Numbered from the stretch's first letter, positions 25,197 to 35,006 are shown. The stretch: DNA of 59,714 nt from Prevotella merdae (GCF_900290275.1 NZ_LT985324.1:418602-478315), one strand, 5' to 3'. Program-made: numbers and translations. Notes: a model not told the origin generated them from the sequence alone.

Positions 25197-27572
25197 ATGG
25201 AGATAAGTTATACCAAAGAATTCAAAAATTATGTGAATGCATTTTGCAAGCACATAAAAGAACAGGTGAACTTGATAATAAAGAGACACGAAGATACTGA
25301 AGGTAAAGTATATTTTTGTGCAATATCAAGGAAAACTCCGAAACTCATGGACTTATTGCATGAACAATTGGGGAGTATATGGAATAGCCTTGAAATTATT
25401 ACAGAGTTTACGATACCATTTATTGATTGGACTAAAGTAAAAGTGCTTCTGTTGGCAGATGACGCAATCTATTATGGTTCAACATTTTTGTCTGTGTATC
25501 AATTCATACAGAAATATGCTCCAGACACAAAAATAATTCCACTTTGTTGTATCAAAGCATCTGAACTGCCCTTGCCTTTCAACGAAGAACTCTTGACGAC
25601 CGTTGTAGAAAGAACAGCGGGGCACTATTTTGTAAACTGTCTAAGCATGAAGTTTGCTACACAATGTACTCCTTTTGAGATAGAGTTTCCGGTTTTTGAG
25701 GTTCGTATGGCTACTTGTAGTAGAGAATTGTTGAAAGATTTTGTGCGAATAAGAGATGGTAGGTCATATAAGGTGTACCAAATATCGTCTATGTTTGACG
25801 AGAAAGACAAAAGGAAGAATTACACTTTTGGAATAAACGTATCGGAAACCAATAATATATGCAGAAAGATTAGAGGCTATTATAAAAATGGTTCTTTATT
25901 ACTATCTTGTATCTGTGCCAATTCACTTCAAGAAGAAGAAATAAAAAGCTTCCAGCTGTTTGATGATACGATATACAAAGAACTTTGGAATAAAATTTTA
26001 GAAGTCTTTAATAATCGTCAATTGGGATTCTATGAATTGAGAATATTGACAACCGCTGCAAACTTTCTATATTCCCTTGATATGTTCTCTTACTATTGGA
26101 CATATATACAGGACGAATTGAAAGAACTTACAGACGATGTTGTTAGATGTAAGTTGAGAACGAGAGAATTACGCTTGCTTTTTGGATCAAAAATAGCAGG
26201 TGAAATAATCAAATGGTGGGAGGAAATTGGCGAAAGTCTAGCAGGTAATGTTGAGCATGTGTTTGATGTTAAAGAGAATATTACAAATTTGCATAATGAA
26301 ATCTTTCCGCAGAATTTGGAGTATAAGGATTATTATCTTCAACAACAAGCTAAATTAATGGAACGTTTTGTTACAGAGGATGACACATTGATGTCCTTGT
26401 TCTATATACAAAATGCTATGCTTGATAAGATGAACAGAACTTACTATACCAATAGATATGAGAGATTGCATTATGGACATACAATAGGGTCTCTGTTATA
26501 TTTGTTAAGAAAAAAATATTCATTGACAAACAACTTAGAAATCAAATTGCATAAATGGTTAGATTCACAAATTGATAAGGCTTCCATTGTACCACAATAT
26601 ATACGCATCCAAAATAATTCAGGAATGTCATGGATAAGGACTTTTCGTTCAGGTGAAAATGAGATGTATTTTGTTTCACATTGGGCAAGACTGTGTGTCA
26701 TGATAGCCTGGTTGGAAATGGATGTTCTAGGATTTGTTTCTTTAGACAAGAGATTATTCAATGATATTCTTTCCTGGATTTACAAAGAATGCGAATTAAA
26801 TAAGTATTCTTACCAAGAGGTAAATATCATTTATGAGAATCATTGCTACCAATTGGTAGAGGTAATGAGTGGCAATAAAAATCCTGTACTTGATACTTTA
26901 ATAAAACTAGATATTTTCCGAGAGACAGGAAATAATCAACTCGTCGTAAACAATGAGTTGATAATGGATGAAATTAATTCTGGAACAATTTTGCCACAAG
27001 AAGTTACAGACTTGATTCATGAGAAAATAAAAGATCTGCACGCCCTTATACCAGATATTTTTACACCATTTTGCTATGTGCTATATTTTAGTACATATTT
27101 TGCTCAGAAGCCGCTTGAAGTAAAGCTTGAAGAAGGCATAAAAGTTTTATCTGCATTTTTTTCAGATATTCAGAATAATAAAGGTGAAGATGATTCTAAT
27201 TGGCTTATAGCTTTTCAACAAATGAAAAGCTCAATAGATGCGATTCTTGCTGAATCTGTGAATTCTACTAATTCAGGATTAGACTCCAGTAGGCATCATA
27301 AAGATTTATCTCTATTTAAGGATTACTATTTTACAATGATATATAATCAATCCAACAACAAGAAAAACCTAATTTTAAAAATAATAGGTTATCTAATCGT
27401 TGGAGGAAGTGATTGCAAGACCAACATCATAAAAGCCCTTAGAAACATTGAACAGCAATCTTCGTTTGCTATTGTAAAAAACAAGTTGTCAACAATGAAG
27501 AATGATCACCAATTTCGCACTAATGCCCTAGAATTACTAAGGCTTAACATGGAAGATTTATGGAAGGATTAA
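25197..27572 (+). CDS. Phosphoribosyltransferase-like protein of a putative defence operon
   Basis: A 791-residue protein. Residues ~1-190 look like a type I phosphoribosyltransferase fold: VKVLLLADDAIYYGSTF (D88-D89, G94-S95-T96) matches the PRPP-binding loop, preceded by a VYFCAISRKTPKLM strand-loop and followed by KIIPLCCIKAS. The remaining 600 residues are largely helical with no repeat I recognise. A related group, PRTase-CE, has been proposed in computational surveys of bacterial conflict systems, and I infer kinship from fold and context only. The 3' end overlaps the ABC ATPase gene by 13 bases, so the two are translationally coupled. It could use PRPP or a nucleotide to sense or modify a target. 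Confidence 0.65.
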   Translation: MEISYTKEFKNYVNAFCKHIKEQVNLIIKRHEDTEGKVYFCAISRKTPKLMDLLHEQLGSIWNSLEIITEFTIPFIDWTKVKVLLLADDAIYYGSTFLSVYQFIQKYAPDTKIIPLCCIKASELPLPFNEELLTTVVERTAGHYFVNCLSMKFATQCTPFEIEFPVFEVRMATCSRELLKDFVRIRDGRSYKVYQISSMFDEKDKRKNYTFGINVSETNNICRKIRGYYKNGSLLLSCICANSLQEEEIKSFQLFDDTIYKELWNKILEVFNNRQLGFYELRILTTAANFLYSLDMFSYYWTYIQDELKELTDDVVRCKLRTRELRLLFGSKIAGEIIKWWEEIGESLAGNVEHVFDVKENITNLHNEIFPQNLEYKDYYLQQQAKLMERFVTEDDTLMSLFYIQNAMLDKMNRTYYTNRYERLHYGHTIGSLLYLLRKKYSLTNNLEIKLHKWLDSQIDKASIVPQYIRIQNNSGMSWIRTFRSGENEMYFVSHWARLCVMIAWLEMDVLGFVSLDKRLFNDILSWIYKECELNKYSYQEVNIIYENHCYQLVEVMSGNKNPVLDTLIKLDIFRETGNNQLVVNNELIMDEINSGTILPQEVTDLIHEKIKDLHALIPDIFTPFCYVLYFSTYFAQKPLEVKLEEGIKVLSAFFSDIQNNKGEDDSNWLIAFQQMKSSIDAILAESVNSTNSGLDSSRHHKDLSLFKDYYFTMIYNQSNNKKNLILKIIGYLIVGGSDCKTNIIKALRNIEQQSSFAIVKNKLSTMKNDHQFRTNALELLRLNMEDLWKD

Positions 27573-29494
27573 TAAAAAGATTTTTTAAACGTTTGCCTGA
27601 GAATCTTTTGAAGTCCCAAGAAGCTTACGTCTTATGGAATACCTTACAGCAAGGTAAGGATATATCATATCGTGAGTTTGCATATGGTTTGGAAGAATGG
27701 GAAACTGATGGTGAAAGTCTACATAACTGGGCTGAGTTGTTGGATACGGAAAGAGACAATGTAAAACGTGATTTTCGTGTAAGAAAGTATTTGATAAAGC
27801 ATTTCCGCAAATTCAACGAAAAGAACGGAAAGCCATTCGCCTTGAATATGATTGATAATAGAAATAGGGTTTGTTCTCTATTCCTAGCAGGAAAAAACGG
27901 AACAGGTAAAACCAGTCTTTTTACAGGCTTGGAATATATGCTTTCAAATACTCATATAAGTACAATAGAGTATAGAAACATAACTGATAGAGAACGTTAT
28001 TTTCCATACGGAAATTATAATAAAAAAGATATTAGTATCATCTTGGAAATAAATGAAGAAGAGGTTGTTAAAGGTGAAAAGAAATTCAAACGTTTATTGG
28101 AACCAATATATTCAAATTTTAGTTTCCGCCCTTTCTTTTGTTGTGATGTTGAATTGGCAAAAATCCAGAAGGAAGAAGACCTATCAGAAGTGTTTGTTCG
28201 GGATTTGAACTTGACAAAGATAAGAGATTTAATAGCACAACTGGAGGGAACCATTAAATACTTCAGCGATAAAATGGATCCCAATATTGAAAAGCCTACT
28301 TACAATACTGAACTTTCAGAGATTTTGCAAGATGACATTTTGCAAATTGCAGGATTGGTAAAAAGGAAATACGAAAACCTACTGAAAAAAATGAAAGACC
28401 TGAAAGACAACTTAGAACGTGATAAGTATAAGGAGACAGTAAAGGGGAAGACTGAAGATTTGGTTGCAAACATAAATTATAATGTGGGACATTTTGTTGG
28501 TATATGGAGTGTTATCCCTTTTACGACTCTCCGTTTCTTTGATAATAACAAAGTTTTAGTACAGAACTATGCAAAAGTAGGCAAAATGATGGCGACCTCT
28601 CCGATAGAAGCCTTATCACTATATCAATCTCTGAAGCCCGTAGAATTATTTGCCAAAGAATGTATTGAATATATAACAATTATTCTAGATACTTTTAAGA
28701 GTCATGATAAAACCGAGAGAAGAAAAAGTGCTATATCAACTTTGGAAAGATTGATAAAAACAGAGAGAGAGGCAAAAATCAATATGTTGAGATTTCATGA
28801 GATAGAAAGCATCAGTATTAATTCTACTCATATAAATAACTTAGATGATATTTGCAGTAAATTCAAGATTATCTACAACGAAGAATTGAATGATGTATAT
28901 GAGACTTGTAAGCAAATAATTGTTCCTATACTTAACGAGTTTACGAATTTGGACGGGATGTATGAAGCTTTTGGAGAAGAAAATTTCAATAAAAAGGAAG
29001 AAATCTATATAGAAAAAGAAAATGGTAAGATTGAAGTAAAGATAAGAAATGCTGAGATTTTTGGCGAAAGAACAGTAAGTCCAAAGATGTTTTATAATAG
29101 TTTCAGATATAAGCTGTATGCTATTAGCATCAAAGTAGCCATGGCATTTATGACAATGAAAATATGGAATATAAATGCTCCTTTGGTTTTTGATGATGTT
29201 TTTACCGCAAGCGATTTTGACAATAGTGTCAATATTGACCGCTTTTTCAGAAGAGTATATGAAACTTATGAAAAACTAAAGCTTGGGAATAAGAATGAGT
29301 TGCAGATTATTTTGTTCTCACATGATGAAGTTGTACTCAACTGCGTATCTTCGGTCATAAAAGATTTGGGAAACAGTGACGACATAGGGTTCATCAAAGG
29401 TGTTATCCTCAAAGAGGATATGATAAATGAACAGGATGGAATTTACGTTGGGCAAGAATTGGAGTCATATTCGTTGTTTGAAAAATGTTATTAG
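27560..29494 (+). CDS. ABC-type (SMC/RecF-like) ATPase of the putative defence operon
   Basis: A 644-residue ATPase. Walker A is FLAGKNGTGKTSLF (K117) and Walker B is APLVFDDVFTASDF (D545-D546), followed by the ABC histidine switch IILFSHDEVV. The 430 residues between them are helical and charged, as in SMC-like coiled-coil insertions. The consensus LSGGQ is not evident. The N-terminal ~90 residues form a helical cap. Such overcoming-classification ABC ATPases power ABC-3C and related conflict systems. It overlaps the PRTase-like gene and lies 3 bases before the membrane coiled-coil gene, so the three probably form one complex. Confidence 0.72.
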   Translation: MEGLIKRFFKRLPENLLKSQEAYVLWNTLQQGKDISYREFAYGLEEWETDGESLHNWAELLDTERDNVKRDFRVRKYLIKHFRKFNEKNGKPFALNMIDNRNRVCSLFLAGKNGTGKTSLFTGLEYMLSNTHISTIEYRNITDRERYFPYGNYNKKDISIILEINEEEVVKGEKKFKRLLEPIYSNFSFRPFFCCDVELAKIQKEEDLSEVFVRDLNLTKIRDLIAQLEGTIKYFSDKMDPNIEKPTYNTELSEILQDDILQIAGLVKRKYENLLKKMKDLKDNLERDKYKETVKGKTEDLVANINYNVGHFVGIWSVIPFTTLRFFDNNKVLVQNYAKVGKMMATSPIEALSLYQSLKPVELFAKECIEYITIILDTFKSHDKTERRKSAISTLERLIKTEREAKINMLRFHEIESISINSTHINNLDDICSKFKIIYNEELNDVYETCKQIIVPILNEFTNLDGMYEAFGEENFNKKEEIYIEKENGKIEVKIRNAEIFGERTVSPKMFYNSFRYKLYAISIKVAMAFMTMKIWNINAPLVFDDVFTASDFDNSVNIDRFFRRVYETYEKLKLGNKNELQIILFSHDEVVLNCVSSVIKDLGNSDDIGFIKGVILKEDMINEQDGIYVGQELESYSLFEKCY

Positions 29495-29497
29495 TAT

Positions 29498-30523
29498 ATG
29501 AAAAGAGTCTATCGTGATTGGGAATATTCCAGTCGTAAAATATTCGCGCTTGTTGCCTCTATTGCCGCTATATCATTATTAATGCTTATCGGCTCAATTA
29601 TAGAAACCAGAAATGAATCAAGGCTTGTTTATGAAAGACCTGTCGTTACTGTAGATAGTTTATGTAAATCACTTAAAAAAGAATTGAGTCAACCATCAAA
29701 AGGTACGCTAAAAAAAGATAGCGCAATGGTTGAAAAAGTAAAAGATATAGAACTATCTTTGAGAATCCTTCAGTGTTGTGTTTCGGAAATAGAGGAACAG
29801 ACTTCGAGCAGGCAAGATGACATCCGACAAGAAACAAACAATATCATCAATAAGTTTAATGGAGTTATAAGTTGGTGGTTGTTGCTACTTGGAATAGTTT
29901 GTGGCTTTGCTCCACTTGTATTGGCCTACCTCAATCATAAAAATGACAGCGAATATATCAAACAGTTAAATTCCAACTATTTAGAGGCTTTGCAAAAGCT
30001 AAAAGACCATGAAGAAAAAATAAATGGGAAACTGACGGAATTGGAAGATAAGAAGAAAGAATTTGAAAGTTCGGAAAAGAAGAGAAACGAAGAACTAACT
30101 TCTACACGAAAGAAATTGGAGCTACTTCACACATTTGTATATGTTGCTTCTTTCACCACCAAATCTCAATTCCAAACCTCTCCAGAACGTAATAGAATTG
30201 TAGATAAATTGCTTTTTGAATTGATCAATAATTCATTAAAATGCATCAAATTAGATGGTGAAAAGTCATACATCTCAGACGATGTAGATTTATTGTACTG
30301 GGTTATGACCTCAATCGAAGGTATAACTCTGTTGGCACCTTACCAGACAGATGTACTCAAATTGAGAAGGATGAATGATATAGTTCTTATCCTGAAAAAG
30401 ATTCAAACCGATTTCTTTAATGGAAGAATAAACTTAGAAAACTCAGATGATGTAAAGAAAGTACATGTTAAGATGGAAGAATTCAAAACAGCTTTTGGTT
30501 TTAGACTAAAAAGAAATTATTAA
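29498..30523 (+). CDS. Two-TM coiled-coil membrane protein of the putative defence operon
   Basis: A 341-residue protein with a transmembrane helix at about residues 15-33 (IFALVASIAAISLLMLIGSI), a charged middle segment, a second helix at about 125-147 (WWLLLLGIVCGFAPLVLAYL), and a coiled coil at about 150-210 rich in K/E heptads (DHEEKINGKLTELEDKKKEF). The C-terminal ~120 residues form a small helical domain of no known family. Its position 3 bases after the ABC ATPase suggests a membrane-bound partner or effector that reports activation by depolarising or tethering. That role is inference. Confidence 0.6.
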   Translation: MKRVYRDWEYSSRKIFALVASIAAISLLMLIGSIIETRNESRLVYERPVVTVDSLCKSLKKELSQPSKGTLKKDSAMVEKVKDIELSLRILQCCVSEIEEQTSSRQDDIRQETNNIINKFNGVISWWLLLLGIVCGFAPLVLAYLNHKNDSEYIKQLNSNYLEALQKLKDHEEKINGKLTELEDKKKEFESSEKKRNEELTSTRKKLELLHTFVYVASFTTKSQFQTSPERNRIVDKLLFELINNSLKCIKLDGEKSYISDDVDLLYWVMTSIEGITLLAPYQTDVLKLRRMNDIVLILKKIQTDFFNGRINLENSDDVKKVHVKMEEFKTAFGFRLKRNY

Positions 30524-30558
30524 AGTAGAACAAAATTCATTATAGTTTATCAAGCAGT

Positions 30559-31989
30559 ATGACATTCAAAATATTAAGCGCAACTTTTTTGCAAGATGGC
30601 AAGCATTCGTTCACGTTGGATTTCACTCAGCCTGAAAGTAATTCGCAAGATTGCAAGTTCACACTGTTAATTGGAAAAAACGGTGTGGGCAAAAGTCTTA
30701 TACTGGAAGCTATCATAGATTTCCTCCTTTATGTTTGGGTAAGCTATACCATGTATTCGATGGTGAGACGTTCTAAATATATTTTTTGCACTACACTTAT
30801 TTACTATATGAATGGGGCTGTGTGCAAATTAGATTGGCAAGAAGGAAGCTTGCATTTTTATATAGACGGAGAGGAATGTTCGGTTTTGCTCGATTATTTA
30901 CCAAGGATTGTGGCTACAAGTTTTAGCATCTGCGATAAGTTTAAGGTTCCAGGAAGTAAAGAAAGAGAGCAGTTTCATTTCTATAAGTATATAGGTGCAA
31001 AAGTCAATGGAAACATGATTTCACCGACTTCCATCTTATTTACTCTTCTCAGTAATATAGCTTCTGCCTCGCAAGAACAACTGAATCGAATCAATAATGC
31101 TAACAACGCCATTGGTTACGAGTTATATATATCATTCAGATTTAAGTTACAAGCAGTAAATGAAAAATTTACCTTTAACGAAACGTTGAATGACTTTGAA
31201 ATGAAAGCAAAGGAAACTACTTATGCAGGCAAGAAATTCCGGCAACTGAATTTTGATGAAAAGCAAGTCTTGTTTGACTTTTATGAGAAGATCAAAGGAA
31301 ACAAGGATACCATAAGTATGAATATTGATCTTACAGATGGAAATGATTTAGAAGCTAAGAAACATGATGTTTATGCTCTCTACAAATTGAGACAGATGCA
31401 TGTTATCAACCTGAGTCAAATATCATTTCGTAAAGTTTCCAAGGAGTTTGTCTCTTGCATTGACATGAGTTCTGGAGAATTTAATATGTTGGCAACCATC
31501 ATCAGTGTTGCTTCTGTAGCAGAGAAAAATGTTTTGGTCCTGATGGACGAACCAGAAATAAGTCAACATCCATCTTGGCAAATGTCGATTATAGACTACT
31601 TGGACAAATGTCTGAAAGGGCAAGCCTGTCATCTGTTAATAGCTACACATAGTAACTTCTTGGTATCAAGCTTGCCGATGAAACGATCTGAAGTGTTTCA
31701 TCTATATAAAGACGAACATAATCTGATAAAGTCGAAAGAAATCGAAAACAACACTTATGGATGGTCGGCTGAAGAAGTGTTATTGAAGGTCTTTAATATG
31801 CCGACAACTCGTAATCGGTATCTAGCTAATATTGTTGGAGAACTGATGAATGGTATATCCTATGATACTATGAAAGAGGAGGAAGTTCTGAGTAAAATCA
31901 GTTTCTTGAAAGAGATTGTCGGCAATCTGAATGACATCGACCCAATGAAGAAAATCATAGAGACAATTATTGAAACGTTTGAGGAATGA
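30559..31989 (+). CDS. AAA/ABC ATPase, Septu PtuA-like
   Basis: A 476-residue RecF/ABC-like ATPase. Walker A is LLIGKNGVGKSLILEA (K45), Walker B is VLVLMDEPEISQHPSWQ (D330, E331), the signature region is FVSCIDMSSGEFNML, and the switch is HLLIATHSNFLVS. This is the form of PtuA and of the ATPases paired with HNH nucleases in Septu and type I-A retrons. The next gene, 7 bases downstream, is such an HNH protein. It starts 35 bases after the membrane coiled-coil gene. Together they would act in abortive or nuclease-based phage defence. Confidence 0.8.
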   Translation: MTFKILSATFLQDGKHSFTLDFTQPESNSQDCKFTLLIGKNGVGKSLILEAIIDFLLYVWVSYTMYSMVRRSKYIFCTTLIYYMNGAVCKLDWQEGSLHFYIDGEECSVLLDYLPRIVATSFSICDKFKVPGSKEREQFHFYKYIGAKVNGNMISPTSILFTLLSNIASASQEQLNRINNANNAIGYELYISFRFKLQAVNEKFTFNETLNDFEMKAKETTYAGKKFRQLNFDEKQVLFDFYEKIKGNKDTISMNIDLTDGNDLEAKKHDVYALYKLRQMHVINLSQISFRKVSKEFVSCIDMSSGEFNMLATIISVASVAEKNVLVLMDEPEISQHPSWQMSIIDYLDKCLKGQACHLLIATHSNFLVSSLPMKRSEVFHLYKDEHNLIKSKEIENNTYGWSAEEVLLKVFNMPTTRNRYLANIVGELMNGISYDTMKEEEVLSKISFLKEIVGNLNDIDPMKKIIETIIETFEE

Positions 31990-31996
31990 TTCTTTT

Positions 31997-32686
31997 ATGA
32001 ACTCAAAAGAGAATTTTATAATAGACAAGCCCTATTCATTGCAGCCAGAAGATGAACATGCGATTTCTAATGTTCAGAACAAAGGTCTTACTGTTCGTTC
32101 GTGGACAGACAAAGAACTTGACTCATTTAAGGAAAACATGCGTAATTATCTTCATAAAAAACAAAATGGACTTTGTGCATTCTGTAGAATGAAGATACAT
32201 GAAGAGAACGCTACTGCTGAGTTGGAACATTTTGTCAACAAGAATAGTAGATTAGACTGGATGTTTCTTCCGCATAACTTGGTTCTTTCCTGCAAATTAT
32301 GCAATTCATCAAAAAGTACCAAGAAGTCTCTTAAAGACATGACTGTAACAGATTATCCTACTGATGGTGATGATTTTCTTTTTGTCAATCCTTATTTTGA
32401 TAGATATAGTGAACACATTGAAATAAAGAATGACATTCTGTATATGGGTATCACAGATAAGGGAAAATATACTGTAAAAGAATGCAAATTGAATAGATGG
32501 AAGCGAACCATTGCGCGTGCAGAGAACCTTATCCAAAATAGAAAGGATGGTTTTATCAGTGTTTTTTTAATGATGTATAATCCCGAATATGCAGAGGTAG
32601 TTGAGGATAAAGACAAAATTATTAATAGGTTGCATTTAAAAGAAAGAATGCAACAGTATAAAGCAAAACACCGCAATGAAAAATAA
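31997..32686 (+). CDS. HNH endonuclease, Septu PtuB-like (TIGR02646-type)
   Basis: A 229-residue nuclease. GLCAFCRMKIHEENATAELEHF carries the first Cys pair (C60, C63) and the catalytic-region His (H78), and NLVLSCKLCNSSK carries the second Cys pair (C99, C102) and the Asn. This matches HNH proteins that partner PtuA-like ATPases. The ORF is open upstream of the ATPase stop, but ATG 31997 is the natural start after the TGA at 31987-31989. The last 11 bases overlap a small downstream ORF. Confidence 0.82.
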   Translation: MNSKENFIIDKPYSLQPEDEHAISNVQNKGLTVRSWTDKELDSFKENMRNYLHKKQNGLCAFCRMKIHEENATAELEHFVNKNSRLDWMFLPHNLVLSCKLCNSSKSTKKSLKDMTVTDYPTDGDDFLFVNPYFDRYSEHIEIKNDILYMGITDKGKYTVKECKLNRWKRTIARAENLIQNRKDGFISVFLMMYNPEYAEVVEDKDKIINRLHLKERMQQYKAKHRNEK

Positions 32687-32882
32687 CAAGAGCCAATTAG
32701 ATATATTTCTTCTCAAACGCATAGAAGAGAATCGAGAAGAGTTAAGACACGTTTTGGATTCAACCTTGCAAGTGGAGCAAGCGTGTCTTGAAGAAATTCT
32801 GAAAGGTATCAGACATTGCAAAACTAATATTACGCATTGTAATCTACCCTATAATGAGTTTGTTTTAGGGAATGGGGATTAG
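32676..32882 (+). CDS. Small helical protein of unknown function
   Basis: A 68-residue frame starting 11 bases inside the HNH gene (MKNNKSQLDIFLLKRIEENR...), highly charged and helical, with three cysteines towards the C-terminus. I recognise no family. Its coupling to the HNH stop suggests it is translated. It might be an accessory of the Septu-like pair or the truncated start of a lost gene, since the following region is decayed. Confidence 0.4.
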   Translation: MKNNKSQLDIFLLKRIEENREELRHVLDSTLQVEQACLEEILKGIRHCKTNITHCNLPYNEFVLGNGD

Positions 32883-33472
32883 TTGTACGAATATCTTTAA
32901 TAATCAACACGTAGAAATGAAGTTTTTGAATCTATCTGCCATAAAGAAATCTTATAATGTTTGTAAGAAAAGATTTTTTAAGTTTCTTAAACAAGCAGAA
33001 AACATACTGCCATATTATTATAGTTTAATAGCTTGTGTGATATTCTTGTGGCTTGCGGAATCATATATAACAAGTGCCCTGGGTACATTGAATGCTTGGT
33101 GTGTTTGTGATTTGAATAAAACGGCATTTGGATGGATTGTCTTCTTCTCTGTAAGTTTGTATATTGGAGTATCCATATGGAAATATGTAAGGAGAGGACT
33201 TTATGTATCACATCGGTATCTGTGTTGGTGGAGTATAGGACTAGCATATTGCTATTGAAAATAATAAAAAGCAAGAACAGATAGCCAATAATACAGAGCA
33301 AGTGTTTGCCTTTATTGCCAAACATAATGAAGTAACATCTGCAAATATATCAGAATCCTTAGATATGTCGAAAAAACATGTGTCACGCATTGTAAAAACA
33401 TTAATAGAAGATAATCGAATAGAAGCTTTTGGTGCACTAAGACTTCGAAAAAATAAACTGACAAAGGCATGA
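32872..33472 (+). pseudogene. Membrane-protein head joined out of frame to a winged-helix tail
   Basis: From ATG 32872 (or 32917) the frame encodes two probable membrane helices (YYYSLIACVIFLWLAESYI and FGWIVFFSVSLYIGVSIW) and ends at 33258 in GLAYCY. Directly afterwards, in another frame (33257-33472), comes a domain read as EQVFAFIAKHNEVTSANISE and SKKHVSRIVKTLIEDNRIEA, a clear MarR-like winged helix that has no start codon of its own. The arrangement fits a larger membrane-anchored protein, perhaps a KAP-like NTPase, that lost its middle. The final TGA overlaps the next ATG. The parent family is a guess. Confidence 0.55.
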
Positions 33473-33960
33473 GAATAATACATTTTTCTGATTTCCATCT
33501 ACAAGGAGGAAAAATCTTAAGACTACATAAGATCAATGCTAATAAGCTAATGGATGCTTTGGTGAAAATCAATCAAAAGCATAAGATAGACATCATCGCC
33601 TTTGGCGGTGATTTGATAGATTGTGGAGGTAAAAGCTTTACTTCCATTCAAGAAGGTTTTAAGGCATTTGAAGATGTTGTTCTTAAACCTTTGATGCAAA
33701 ATATCTTTGTGTGGTTGCTTGACAATTTCGCAGATGATAAAACTGTATTGGAAGGAATACATACAAATCTTCATTCTTTTTCTTGGTCTGGCTCCATCAT
33801 CCCATATCATGAGCGTAATATTTTCTGCTTCGGACAGTTGCTTAATCATTCAACCTCAATAGTGAGAGATTGGGCAAAGGAGTGTTTGGAAAGTGAAAAG
33901 AAAGAGTTGAATAGAGAGCTAGGAAATGAGGAATTTGATTCCATGCATTATAATCTTTAG
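33469..33960 (+). pseudogene. Calcineurin-like phosphoesterase head fused to a HEAT-like tail
   Basis: A 163-residue frame. Residues 1-70 are the start of a metallophosphoesterase (MRIIHFSDFHLQGG, IIAFGGDLIDCGG, EGFKAFEDVVLKPLM) but the GNHD/GHxH part is missing. Residues ~72-163 read like the end of a helical-repeat protein (LHSFSWSGSIIPYHERN, HSTSIVRDWAKECLES). The ORF is continuous, so it is probably an in-frame deletion product of a phosphoesterase-STAND-HEAT type protein. It lacks most catalytic residues and is unlikely to be an active phosphoesterase. Confidence 0.6.
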
Positions 33961-33970
33961 TTTTTGGAGA

Positions 33971-34999
33971 ATGGATATGAAAGATGACTTTTTATACAAA
34001 TACAGAGGGGTTGACAATGAGGTATTCGATAGAGATATAGAAGCTTTGAAAAACAATTATTTCTGGTCTTCTGATGTGGAGCATTTGAATGATGACCAAG
34101 AATTTCAGTTCAACTCAAAGGCTCTTGTCAATACGTTGGATGTTTTAAGACTGAAGCATCCAAGATGTTATCAATCTATTGATAATGTCAAGGTACAGTT
34201 GAAAGGGATTATAGAGAAAGTGAAAACGGCTGGCATCTTTTCTTTGAGCCGTAATCCCCATGTGTCTTCCATGTGGGGACTGTATGCTTCTGAAAGAAAA
34301 GGATACTGTATCATCTATCGCAGAGACAAACTATTGGAATATACAGGTGGTATCTGCAAGAACGATAAAATTCTTCTGAATGTGAAATATACCAAGTCTG
34401 TTCCTACTTTGTCGCCTGATGACTTGAAAGGCAATAAACTGCTTGTAAAGTTGGTGGCGACAAAGGAACAAAGTTGGAGTTACGAGGAAGAAACAAGAAT
34501 CGTAACTGATTGTTTTGGTCGCCACGAAATTCCAGCTTCCGCTTTGTGTGGTATCATATTTGGTTCGCAGATGTCAGAAAAGGACAAAATAAAGATTAAG
34601 GATGCTCTTGTTGGAAGAAACGTCAAGTTCTATCAATTAAGTCGTAAGGTTGATGCTTATGGATATGAGCATTGCTTAGTTGATGAGAACAAGGTCTGTT
34701 CATCTTTGGATGATAGCCTTTATGACTATAAATGCAAAGGCATGCCAGTGGTTGACAACTTCTTTGTTAAGCTGAAGTTCATGCCATCATCAGAAGCTGA
34801 AGTAAAAAGCTTCATTTCTGAATTCAAAAAGAAACACGCAGATAGGCAGTGCAATATCTATGTGCATGATATGGATGTTGATATGGAGAAATTCAAAGAA
34901 GACTATGAGAATTATGATTATCTCCAAAAGCATTTAATCGCAGAAGTCTATTTCGATACTGATGATGTTTTGTTCAATAGTGAATACCGAAAAATATAG
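33971..34999 (+). CDS. DUF2971-domain protein
   Basis: A 342-residue protein with the DUF2971 core: FLYKYRGVDNE near the N-terminus, GIFSLSRNPHVSSMWGLYASERKGYCIIYR around residues 85-115, and SYEEETRIV near 165. Many members lie in defence islands and some are linked to abortive infection, but the activity is unknown. The start is ATG 33971, since an upstream ATG at 33926 lies inside the previous gene. The C-terminal ~110 residues (MPSSEAEVKSFISEFKKKHA...) form an additional domain that I cannot name. A hairpin terminator follows. Confidence 0.75.
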   Translation: MDMKDDFLYKYRGVDNEVFDRDIEALKNNYFWSSDVEHLNDDQEFQFNSKALVNTLDVLRLKHPRCYQSIDNVKVQLKGIIEKVKTAGIFSLSRNPHVSSMWGLYASERKGYCIIYRRDKLLEYTGGICKNDKILLNVKYTKSVPTLSPDDLKGNKLLVKLVATKEQSWSYEEETRIVTDCFGRHEIPASALCGIIFGSQMSEKDKIKIKDALVGRNVKFYQLSRKVDAYGYEHCLVDENKVCSSLDDSLYDYKCKGMPVVDNFFVKLKFMPSSEAEVKSFISEFKKKHADRQCNIYVHDMDVDMEKFKEDYENYDYLQKHLIAEVYFDTDDVLFNSEYRKI

Positions 35000-35006
35000 T
35001 AAAAAA

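Noticed and set aside
25197..29494. PRTase-like operon as a retron of the PRTase-containing type
   Set aside because: No reverse transcriptase or msr/msd-like RNA lies near these genes; the only RT is at 37074 with another effector.
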